A stretch of 64,000 nt of DNA from Pyrobaculum sp. 3827-6 (GTDB lineage: Archaea; Thermoproteota; Thermoprotei; Thermoproteales; Thermoproteaceae). The stretch covers positions 372,001 to 436,000 of the forward strand of contig NZ_JAOTQN010000001.1 in assembly GCF_025641885.1 (NCBI RefSeq). The letters are read 5' to 3'. Each line of letters starts with the position of its first letter. Position 1 is the first letter of the stretch. The position numbers and the translations under genes are program-made. The notes under the pieces were generated by a model. It was not told where the DNA came from. It was given only the letters and a program-made list of their open reading frames with translations, and ran no database searches. Shown piece after piece: positions 50,356 to 57,788 of the stretch.

Positions 50356-51510
50356 ATGTCTATCCCCAGAACGTTCATAACGTCTGTGGTTGGGTCGTGG
50401 CCGAGGCCCACATGGCTAATAGAGGCGTTTGAGAAGTTCGAAAAAGGCCAGCTGGACCAGCAGACCTTCACGCAGTACCTAGACGACGCGGTTAAGCTAG
50501 CCATCAAGGACCAGGAGGAGGCCGGCCTCGACGTGATTACAGACGGGGAGCAGAGGAGGACATCATTCGTGGCCTTCGTCGGGCAGAAGATCAGAGGGTT
50601 CAAGATCGTGAGGGTGGAGGAGCTCCACCCAGACGCAAAGGAGATTATGAAGAAGTACAAGGCCCCCCTCACCCTGTGGCGCCCCGTCATCGCGGGCTAC
50701 ATAGAGGAGAGCGTCCTGGCGGTGGACGAGGTTCAGTACGCGAGGAGAATTACGCAGAGGCCCCTTAAGGTGACCCTGCCGTCTCCCTACCTCATCATGT
50801 GGGAGGCGTGGCACGCCAAGATCTCCTCCCCCTACTACCCCAAGCCCGAGTACGCCGCCGAGGCCTACGCCAAGGTGCTCAGAGGCGAGATCTCCAGACT
50901 TATAGACGCCGGGGTTGCCTTCATCCAGCTGGACGAGCCCATGCTGGGCGACCTCATCGAGGCCGAGCCCGACAAGCCCGACCGCTACAAACAAGTGGCC
51001 TCGGAGCTCTACGGCCAGAAGTACCGAGGGCTGAGGGACGAGATCCAGCTGGCGGTGGACCTGGCAAACGAGGTGGTGAAGGGCTACGGCTCCTCGGTTA
51101 GGCTAGGCATGCACCTCGACCGCTGGCCCACAGAGGAGTCCCCCGTGGTGGGCTACGAGAGGCTGGCCCCCCAGATATTCGACATAAAGGTGAGGCAGTA
51201 CGTCGTGGAGTACAAACACCCCAGGATGGGCAACCCCGAGGAGTTCGCCAAAATCCTCCCAAGCGACAAGGAGATAGGCCTCGGCTCCATAGACGTCCGG
51301 GACCCCAAGCGCGTGGAGACTGTGGAGGAGGTGGTGTCCCACGTGGAGAGAATTGTGAAGTACGTCGACCCCACGCGGATATGGCTAAACCCAGACTGCG
51401 GATTCGCCCCCGGCATGTACCGCGCCTTCCCACGCCACGTCGCCATAGAGAAGCTAAAAGTAATGGTAAAAGCAGCCAAGACCCTAAGAGAGAAGTACTG
51501 GTGGGCCTAA
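50356..51510 (+). CDS. MetE-like cobalamin-independent methionine synthase core protein with an altered zinc site
   Basis: The 384 residues form one UROD/MetE-like barrel: N-terminal TSVVGSWPRP, DGLDVITDGEQRR-like segment (near 58-68), IQLDEPML near 190-196 and LNPDCGF near 344-350. Family zinc ligands are His, Cys, Glu, Cys. Here His253 and Cys348 are present, but the residue two after the His is Asp255 (HLDRW) instead of Cys (H-x-C). This could still bind metal, or mark a different methyl transfer. Archaeal core MetE proteins take methyl groups from corrinoid proteins rather than folate. Confidence 0.82.
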   Translation: MSIPRTFITSVVGSWPRPTWLIEAFEKFEKGQLDQQTFTQYLDDAVKLAIKDQEEAGLDVITDGEQRRTSFVAFVGQKIRGFKIVRVEELHPDAKEIMKKYKAPLTLWRPVIAGYIEESVLAVDEVQYARRITQRPLKVTLPSPYLIMWEAWHAKISSPYYPKPEYAAEAYAKVLRGEISRLIDAGVAFIQLDEPMLGDLIEAEPDKPDRYKQVASELYGQKYRGLRDEIQLAVDLANEVVKGYGSSVRLGMHLDRWPTEESPVVGYERLAPQIFDIKVRQYVVEYKHPRMGNPEEFAKILPSDKEIGLGSIDVRDPKRVETVEEVVSHVERIVKYVDPTRIWLNPDCGFAPGMYRAFPRHVAIEKLKVMVKAAKTLREKYWWA

Positions 51511-51511
51511 G

Positions 51512-51991
51512 TCAACGCATCTCCCGAAGCTCTTTTTTAGCCCTCTCCAAGACATCCTCTGTAACATAGATAAAGGCCGAGAGTTCATGAAGTAGCCTTT
51601 CGGCTTCGCTAGGCGACACCACGCCCCGTTTAGCTAATAGGATCACAAGGCCAAGCGTGCCCATAACCTTGAGACCAAGCCTTTCCGCTTTCCTTCTAGC
51701 TCTCGCGTCATCAGTTACCAGCTCAGCATCCTCACCTCTCTCTACATATTCTTTGCACAGCTGGATAGCTTCAGCCTCACCTGCCCCCAAGGTCTCAATT
51801 CTATAACCCTCACTTGGCTGAACCGACGTGAAGGGTGGATCTTCAAATACATGGCCTGCTGAGTAGAGTTCATCAAGCACGGCGCGGGGAACAATGATCT
51901 CTACACCACGTTGTTGCAAATCGGCAAGAAGGTTTAATTTATTAGCATTTTTAAATGCGATAATAGTAGATGCATCAAGTATAAGCTTCAC
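51512..51991 (-). CDS. DUF3368-type PIN-like toxin
   Basis: The 159 residues match the DUF3368 branch of PIN nucleases: LILDASTIIAF (Asp6), PRAVLDEL, LGAGEAEAIQL, VTDDARARRKAERLGLKVMGTLGLV. Acidic residues sit in the PIN metal positions. DUF3368 toxins pair with UPF0175 antitoxins, and the gene upstream, overlapping by four bases (ATGA), indeed ends with a UPF0175-like domain. The stop lies two bases from the MetE-like gene's end, convergent. Confidence 0.85.
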   Translation of the reverse strand: MKLILDASTIIAFKNANKLNLLADLQQRGVEIIVPRAVLDELYSAGHVFEDPPFTSVQPSEGYRIETLGAGEAEAIQLCKEYVERGEDAELVTDDARARRKAERLGLKVMGTLGLVILLAKRGVVSPSEAERLLHELSAFIYVTEDVLERAKKELREMR

Positions 51992-52605
51992 AACCTTTTA
52001 GCAAAGTCTATATCTTCCGCATGTGCCTTGAAGGGCTTCACACCTCTGCGCTTCAGCTCCTCGGCAAACTCTACAAGGGACATCCCGGCGAGGCGGGCGG
52101 CCAGGCTCAACGACACGGCGCCCTTCTGCAGTAGGGAAATGGCGAGATCTACCCGCCGCGAGTATATATGGTTTTTCACATCTGACCACTCGTCGCCTCC
52201 ATACAAGGCGTAGACATAGAGCAGAACTTCGTCGTCGGTTGCCAGCCTGAGCAACTCCGCCACGTCGCCCACCACTTCCCTGTGATCAGGCGGCAGTTTT
52301 TCAAGCGACATCTTAGCCAGGTGGTTGTTTTTCAAAACTACGTATTTCTCGCCCAGCTCCACGACGCCTTGGGCCTCCAGCCGAGCGAGCTCGTCGTTGA
52401 TTTGAGGATCCCACGGCCCCAGTCTATAGGCTTTGAATTCAAGAACCTCCGACAGGTCAGACACGGCCCGGGACAGTATGAAAAGCCCCTTCTGCACCTT
52501 GAGGCGTGAAAGCCTCCCACCAGCCTCAGATAGCAAAGCCAGCAAGTAGTCGGCCAAACTTGCCTTGTTTTTAAACTCCTCTTGAAGTTTCTTGACGATA
52601 TCCAC
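51988..52605 (-). CDS. Two-domain antitoxin: Panacea/SocA-like N-terminus fused to UPF0175-like C-terminus
   Basis: The 205 residues split in two. The N-terminal part (about 15-100), RLSRLKVQKGLFILSRAVSDL...FKAYRLGPWDPQINDELARLEAQGVVEL, has the K-QK-L, Y-GP--P-I and short-wing pattern of Panacea (DUF4065/SocA-like) domains. The C-terminal part (about 148-200), VDLAISLLQKGAVSLSLAARLAGMSLVEFAEELKRRGV, is a UPF0175-type helix-turn-helix. The PIN toxin follows with an ATGA overlap. GTG start with CTTTAAAAATAGG about 27 bases upstream, in a region divergent from the A/T-rich gene at 52665. Confidence 0.7.
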   Translation of the reverse strand: MDIVKKLQEEFKNKASLADYLLALLSEAGGRLSRLKVQKGLFILSRAVSDLSEVLEFKAYRLGPWDPQINDELARLEAQGVVELGEKYVVLKNNHLAKMSLEKLPPDHREVVGDVAELLRLATDDEVLLYVYALYGGDEWSDVKNHIYSRRVDLAISLLQKGAVSLSLAARLAGMSLVEFAEELKRRGVKPFKAHAEDIDFAKRL

Positions 52606-52664
52606 TAATTAGGGTATAACTATCCTATTTTTAAAGTATTTAAGATCTGCAGTAGTTTACCTTT

Positions 52665-53687
52665 GTGATTAATGTAAAGGAGATTACTCGGGATGACAGT
52701 ACCCTGACACGCTCATTGGAAATTAAAATAGGTACAGAGTCTTTATACACTCCAGCGGTAGCCTCTGATATACCTTCTTCCCTAGATTCAATTGGCGAAA
52801 TATATATTGAAGTTAAATCTACCCACGACGAAGAAGACATATCATTAACAAGGAGGTTTTTAATGAAACACAGCAAGCTCGAGAAGGCACGGGCTTTTAT
52901 AGTTGTTATAAATTTTAGTGAACCTGTTAAACACCAAACTGTACCAGTCACTGCCATATTTGATGCTCTTACCGAAATAAGTCGTTTGGCTCCCATATTG
53001 ATCTGTGGTCCATCTATGAAAAAAGGCAAATGGGAAGATTTCGCTAACCTAACCAGTGTTTTTACCAGCGAAGCTCAGTCAAGAGGGTTCAAAATTTTTC
53101 CAATGTTCGTTCCAAGAATTATTGATCCTATAAAGCAACTAGAATATCTCTACAAATATAACAAACATGGAATAAATTACGAACTAGTATGTATAGACTA
53201 CTCCGGATCTAATCCATTTTCAAAGAACCAAGATCATTTAAAATATGTCGCGATACTCCGCGAACTAGAAAAAGAATACGGCCCGACAGTGACATATGGC
53301 GTAAATATACACCCTATTTTCTATGCTTCCAAGTACCCCGTAGCACCTGCTAAAGATTTAGCTTCGTTTTATGCACACATTGATATTATAGGGGCTAGGT
53401 CTCATGTAAGGAGAGTACCACCACTCACGGGCTATAATGTAAAAGCTTCATATAAATACTTATTAAACGTAGAAGGGTATATATATGAGAGAAGTGAAGT
53501 TGTTAGCGATGTTGAAATTCATAATATATCTAAAAAAATAGAAGAATCCCACAAATTATTCGATCTTATAAAAAGAGGTGAGAGTCTACTTGACTATCTG
53601 AAAAATAAGGAAATATCTAGAGTAGATGAAAAAATATTGAAACTTATTAGAAGATTTGTATCAACTTATAAAGCTTCACTTTTATAA
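52665..53687 (+). CDS. A/T-rich hypothetical gene, probably acquired
   Basis: The 340 residues are coded with many A/T-ending codons and visibly lower G+C than every neighbour; lysine, isoleucine and tyrosine are frequent. Elements such as LAPILICGPSMKKGKWEDF, YGVNIHPIFYASKYP and HIDIIGARSHVRR suggest an alpha/beta, perhaps barrel-like, enzyme, but I do not recognise the family. It has its own TATA-like box (AGTATTTAAG, about 25 bases upstream of the GTG) and sits between a toxin-antitoxin pair and trm10. The composition points to transfer from a low-GC source or a mobile element. Confidence 0.7.
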   Translation: MINVKEITRDDSTLTRSLEIKIGTESLYTPAVASDIPSSLDSIGEIYIEVKSTHDEEDISLTRRFLMKHSKLEKARAFIVVINFSEPVKHQTVPVTAIFDALTEISRLAPILICGPSMKKGKWEDFANLTSVFTSEAQSRGFKIFPMFVPRIIDPIKQLEYLYKYNKHGINYELVCIDYSGSNPFSKNQDHLKYVAILRELEKEYGPTVTYGVNIHPIFYASKYPVAPAKDLASFYAHIDIIGARSHVRRVPPLTGYNVKASYKYLLNVEGYIYERSEVVSDVEIHNISKKIEESHKLFDLIKRGESLLDYLKNKEISRVDEKILKLIRRFVSTYKASLL

Positions 53688-53728
53688 AAATAGTGTGGCA
53701 AATATATCAATAAGTATTACTAAGTGAG

Positions 53729-54691
53729 ATGAAGCCCGTATGGATTGATTTTTTCAGGGCGTTGAGGGAGTCCGGCGTGGAGTCGCTGTGCTTGCCTAGG
53801 CATTTCAAGTGCTGGGGGGATCTGCCTCAGTGCGTGGCTGTGTGGGTGCTGGTTGGGCGCTACGCTGTGTGCAGGGGAACCTCGGCGGGGAGGCGGCTGG
53901 GGGAGTGGGGCGGAGTGGCTCTCCTGGGGGGCCGGGGCGGGGAGCCGTGTAGCCACGTGCTGGCTAGGGGGTGCGGCGACGTGGTGGAGGTGCCCTACGC
54001 CCCGCCGGACAGGCCGAGGGTGGTGGTGGACCTATCTCTGTGGGCTGAGCACACGGAGGGGGAGAAAAACGAGCTGGTGGAGCAGATCCTAGCCACGCTA
54101 AGGGCAGTCAGGTCAGTGCTGTGGGACGGCAACCTGTGGCTCACCAACACGCCGGGGGAGTTCCTCCAGTTGCTAAGCCGCCACGCCCCCTGCCTAGTGC
54201 ACAAAATGAGGATCTTCCCAGACACGCCTCATTTCGAAAATCCGGTTGTCCTAGATCCGGAGGGCGGCTGCCTATTTACCGAAGAGGTGGCGAGGTCCCA
54301 TGTGGAGTTCATCATAGGGGGGATAGTGGACAAGGAGAGGTCGGCAAAGGGGGCCACCGCCCGCCTTGCCGGGAAAATCGGCGTTGAGAAGAGGTGCAGA
54401 ATTGAGCTGAGGGGCTCAAGGGTGGGGGTCCCCGACAGGATAAACAAAATAGCGGAGATCGTGCTCCGCACCCTATCAGGATCGCCGCTGGAGGCGGCGA
54501 TACTGGCGGCCCAGGCAAAGCGGGACCGGGTGTACAGACTCATGTGGGAGCTACAGAGGCGCATAGTCAAGACGCCCGACGGCGTCCTGGCGATCCCCCG
54601 GCAGGCCCTGGAGGAGGCCAACTGGCTGGGGGCACCCTGGGAGGAGGTGGAGCTAGCCGTAAAAAAACTCAAGCTGAAAATATTAACTTAG
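53729..54691 (+). CDS. trm10: tRNA (purine-9, N1)-methyltransferase, Trm10 family
   Basis: The 320 residues match archaeal Trm10, a SPOUT-fold methyltransferase acting on position 9 of tRNA (G9 and/or A9). Recognisable blocks are VVVDLSLWAEHTEGEKNELVEQI near 90-112, NPVVLDPEGG, FIIGGIVDKERS with the SAM-binding knot near 190-205, and RIELRGSRVGVPDRINKIAEIVL. The Asp of the catalytic region (DKE) is present. An N-terminal domain of about 85 residues precedes the catalytic part. AAATATATCAA is about 25 bases before the ATG. It belongs with the other tRNA maturation genes of the window. Confidence 0.88.
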   Translation: MKPVWIDFFRALRESGVESLCLPRHFKCWGDLPQCVAVWVLVGRYAVCRGTSAGRRLGEWGGVALLGGRGGEPCSHVLARGCGDVVEVPYAPPDRPRVVVDLSLWAEHTEGEKNELVEQILATLRAVRSVLWDGNLWLTNTPGEFLQLLSRHAPCLVHKMRIFPDTPHFENPVVLDPEGGCLFTEEVARSHVEFIIGGIVDKERSAKGATARLAGKIGVEKRCRIELRGSRVGVPDRINKIAEIVLRTLSGSPLEAAILAAQAKRDRVYRLMWELQRRIVKTPDGVLAIPRQALEEANWLGAPWEEVELAVKKLKLKILT

Positions 54692-54731
54692 ATTTCACCC
54701 GTCCCGTTGCGCGGGGCCTCTGTCTATTGAC

Positions 54732-54752
54732 GCGGCGGATTTGCTTCGCCGC
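54732..54752. terminator. Hairpin between convergent genes
   Basis: GCGGCG (54732-54737) pairs with CGCCGC (54747-54752) around a nine-base loop, in the gap where trm10 and the solute-binding protein gene converge. It may stop transcription from either side. No long T-run follows, so this is tentative. Confidence 0.3.
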
Positions 54753-54810
54753 CACACGCCGCTACGCGCTACGCAGATGTGGACGGATAGAAAGGGGTTT
54801 GGGGAAAAAT

Positions 54811-56364
54811 TTAGGGGATTTGGGCGGCTACTTCTTGATACTGTCTGCGGGCGGCTTCTCTCCAGGCGGCGTATATCTTGTCTCTGTAGGTGGGGTCTGT
54901 GAGCTTGTCGTTTATCTTCATGGCGTATTCCAGCGTCAGCTTGGTGGGCTTCCCCGTTTCGGGGTCTGTGAAGGTGACCGGCTGGGCTAGCTTCTTGGCG
55001 AGCTCCTCCGCCTTGGCCTTGTCTATCTTGCCGTCGCTGTAGGCTTTGACCAGCTTGGCCCAGGTCTGCTGGAGGATGTCGGCGTTGTCCGTGACGGCGG
55101 CGTCGAAGTAGTACATCACTACGTTCTCTACGGCGAGGGCGAGGGTGTCGTTGAAGTCTATCGTCTTGAGGGTCAGCATGTAGTCGTATATCGACTTGAG
55201 GTCGGGTCTCTTCTGGCCCTCCGGCGTGTTGAAGGCGCTGGGGTTGACGGGCATCCTGTTTATCTTGGGGTCGAAGACTATGGCCTGGCCGTCTGTAATC
55301 ACCCACGCCACGAAGGCCTCGGCGGCGGCTCTGCACCTGGTGTTTTTAACCACGGCTATCGGGTCGCCGTTGACGGAGGTGTCAGGCGGGATGACGTACC
55401 TCGTGTCTGGGTTCTGGAGCTGGGCCGTGTAGCCGTAGAAGTCAATCGTCCAGCCGGCCCCGATGTCTCCCGCAATTACGGCGTCTCTAACCGCCTCGCT
55501 CCCGCCGAAGATCTTCCCATTAGCCGCAGTGAGGGTAATCACCCTCCACCCGTCGTCCCAGCCGTAGGCTTGCAGAATAATTTCGGCAATCCTCGTGTTG
55601 CTGGTGGACATCGTCAACCGCGCCACCCCCGTCACCGGCACGCCCCTCAGCACTGCCCTGCCGTAGTCAAGTGATGCGAGATCTGACCAGGTCTTGGGCT
55701 CGGGCACCCCGGCGGCCTTTAGGACCTTTGTGTTTATTGTGATGCCGAAGCTGGAGACGGCCCAGGCCACCCAGTACACCTTCCCGTCTGCGCCTGTCCG
55801 CATCATGGGCATCCCGGCGATGGTCTTTGGTATCTGGGCCAGCGCGGCCTTAACCTCGTCGCCCTCCAGGGGGAGCAACAACCCATCTTTATAGAGCGAG
55901 TCGAAGAGGGTGGGGCCTCCGCCCCACGCCACGTCGGCTTGCCCCTGCTCTATAAGAGGCCTCCACTGCGCCGCGGCGATGGGTCTAAAAACCACGTCCT
56001 TTATTCCGTATTTCTTCGCCACGTCGCTTTTGAGAAACAGCGTCCTCGCTGCGTCGAGGATGTCGGTGGGGTGCCTAGTCACCACCACAAGCCTGTCGCA
56101 GGTAGGCGCCGCAGTCGGGGTTGTCGTTGGGGTGGTGGAGGTGGGCGATGTAGTGGTGGCTGTGGGGGAGGTGGTGGTCGGCGGTTGGGAGGTCGTCGTG
56201 GGGCTGGGCGTCGCCGTCGGTGTAGTGGTTGGAGATGGCGGCGTCGTAGGGGTGCTTGTGGTGGTGGGTGGAGGGGTTGTGGGGGGCTGGGTGGCGAGGT
56301 AGAGGGCGACCAGGGCGATTACGACCGCCGCGGCTAGTGCGCCAGCTACCAACCCGGTTCGCAT
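54811..56364 (-). CDS. Membrane-anchored solute-binding protein (ABC type), N-terminally anchored on a Thr/Pro stalk
   Basis: The 517 residues start with a membrane helix (LVAGALAAAVVIALVALYLA), a Thr/Pro stalk (about 27-90), then a binding-protein body beginning LVVVTRHPTDILDAARTLFL and including DVAWGGGPTLFDSLYKDGLLLPL and a late VTFTDPETGKPTKLTLEYAMKINDK segment. It matches the 47601-49037 protein in the body and tail, but the anchor is at the opposite end. No ABC permease or ATPase adjoins; divergent from the secreted gene at 56448. Ligand possibly a metal or anion complex; unproven. Confidence 0.83.
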   Translation of the reverse strand: MRTGLVAGALAAAVVIALVALYLATQPPTTPPPTTTSTPTTPPSPTTTPTATPSPTTTSQPPTTTSPTATTTSPTSTTPTTTPTAAPTCDRLVVVTRHPTDILDAARTLFLKSDVAKKYGIKDVVFRPIAAAQWRPLIEQGQADVAWGGGPTLFDSLYKDGLLLPLEGDEVKAALAQIPKTIAGMPMMRTGADGKVYWVAWAVSSFGITINTKVLKAAGVPEPKTWSDLASLDYGRAVLRGVPVTGVARLTMSTSNTRIAEIILQAYGWDDGWRVITLTAANGKIFGGSEAVRDAVIAGDIGAGWTIDFYGYTAQLQNPDTRYVIPPDTSVNGDPIAVVKNTRCRAAAEAFVAWVITDGQAIVFDPKINRMPVNPSAFNTPEGQKRPDLKSIYDYMLTLKTIDFNDTLALAVENVVMYYFDAAVTDNADILQQTWAKLVKAYSDGKIDKAKAEELAKKLAQPVTFTDPETGKPTKLTLEYAMKINDKLTDPTYRDKIYAAWREAARRQYQEVAAQIP

Positions 56365-56447
56365 GGCGTAACTACTGCCTCTATTTAAATGTTAGTTGGC
56401 GGGGATTCATACGAATTAGACATTTAAAAATGGTTGAAAGTTGTACC

Positions 56448-57788
56448 ATGCGGTCGGAACTTCTGTTGGCGGTCCTCGTGGCCGCCCTCGCGGCGGCCCA
56501 GCAAATAAACACGCCTATTTTGGTAGACCTAGCCCACGGAGAGGCCTCCAAGGGGCTTGACTTCTGGGTGAACTCCACGGCGAACTCACTGGCGATTTCA
56601 GACTTCGCAGGCCTCTACATCTTGGTGCCGCCGGGGACCTCCGTTGATCCGTTAATCAGTAGGCTCAACGCCACAAAGATGGCTACAATTATCAGGGGTG
56701 ACCTCTCTACGGTAGATCTGTCCAAGTTCAAGGTTATCATACTGGGCCAGCCGCCTAAGACGCTGTCAGACGCAGAGCTGGCGGCTTTGAAGAAGTGGTT
56801 CGAGTCCGGAGGGAAGGTGCTCTGGTGCGCCGCCGATTCCGACTACCCGGCGCAGGGCTCTGAGGAGTCGCAGGCGGCGTGTAACGACGTGGCTGAGTAC
56901 CTCGGGGCCCACATCCGCCTTGACTACGTCTCCGTGGAGGATTCTAAACACAACGCGGGGGCTGGCTACAGAGTGGTCGGCGTTGTAGATCCGCCGCCTC
57001 AGCTGGCGTTCCTCGGCTTCATGGCGCAGAGGGTCCTTTTCCACGGCCCCGGAGTCATCGCAGTTGTGTTGCCAAACGGGACTTGGGTGCCGGCTACTAG
57101 CCCGGAGGTGTCTAAATATTATAAAAACATTTTTGTAATTGCAAGGACAACTGAGAACGGCGTTATAGTGGAGAGCAGAACCTCAGCTGATAAGAAGGGG
57201 AGGGACGGCAAGGCGCACAAAGCCGGCGACCGCGGCGTCTTTGCCCTAATGGCTGTCGAGTTTATGCCTAGCAACAGCGTGTTGATACTCTCCGGCGAGA
57301 CGCCCTACGGCGGCTACGAGCCCATGGTAGCCCCTGTGTACTACGGCATGAGGCTTGAGGGGCCGAGGTTCTTCAGAAACCTTATGCTGTGGGCTACTGG
57401 GAACTACAGAGAGCTGTCTACCATGGTGGCCCAGAGCCAGGCCCTGGCCCAGCTGGCTAGCAACGTGGCCTCTCTGTCCGACGATTTGCAGTCTGTGAAA
57501 AGCGAAGTAGCGGCGGTGAAAGGCGCCGTTGGCGGGGTGCAGAGCGACGTGGTGTCTCTTAAGAATTCTGTGTCTCAGCTAAGCAACCAGATAGGGGGCA
57601 TTGCTGGGCAGATCAACACCGTGAATAGTCAAGTCTCTGCGCTGAGCCAGAAGGTGGACCAGCTCAGCCAGCAGCTAAACGCGGCGGTAGCCGAGGCCTC
57701 CAACGCCCGCACTGTGGCTTTCGTCGGGACGGCGCTGGCGTTGATATTCGCTATCGCCGCGGCGGCTCTGGCAATTAGGAAGAGGTGA
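56448..57788 (+). CDS. Secreted, C-terminally anchored protein with glutamine-amidotransferase-like fold and coiled coil
   Basis: From ATG 56448, 446 residues: a signal peptide (LLLAVLVAALAAAQQ), a domain of about 300 residues resembling class I glutamine-amidotransferase/ThuA-like folds (VIILGQPPKTLSDAELAALKKWFESGGKVLWCAAD), then a coiled coil of about 80 residues with heptads (VASLSDDLQSVKSEVAAVKGAVGGVQSDVVSLKNSVSQLSNQ) and a C-terminal membrane helix plus RKR. ACATTTAAAAATGG is about 22 bases before this ATG. The following phosphoesterase gene overlaps by four bases, so they are one operon. Role unknown; perhaps a surface scaffold. Confidence 0.78.
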   Translation: MRSELLLAVLVAALAAAQQINTPILVDLAHGEASKGLDFWVNSTANSLAISDFAGLYILVPPGTSVDPLISRLNATKMATIIRGDLSTVDLSKFKVIILGQPPKTLSDAELAALKKWFESGGKVLWCAADSDYPAQGSEESQAACNDVAEYLGAHIRLDYVSVEDSKHNAGAGYRVVGVVDPPPQLAFLGFMAQRVLFHGPGVIAVVLPNGTWVPATSPEVSKYYKNIFVIARTTENGVIVESRTSADKKGRDGKAHKAGDRGVFALMAVEFMPSNSVLILSGETPYGGYEPMVAPVYYGMRLEGPRFFRNLMLWATGNYRELSTMVAQSQALAQLASNVASLSDDLQSVKSEVAAVKGAVGGVQSDVVSLKNSVSQLSNQIGGIAGQINTVNSQVSALSQKVDQLSQQLNAAVAEASNARTVAFVGTALALIFAIAAAALAIRKR

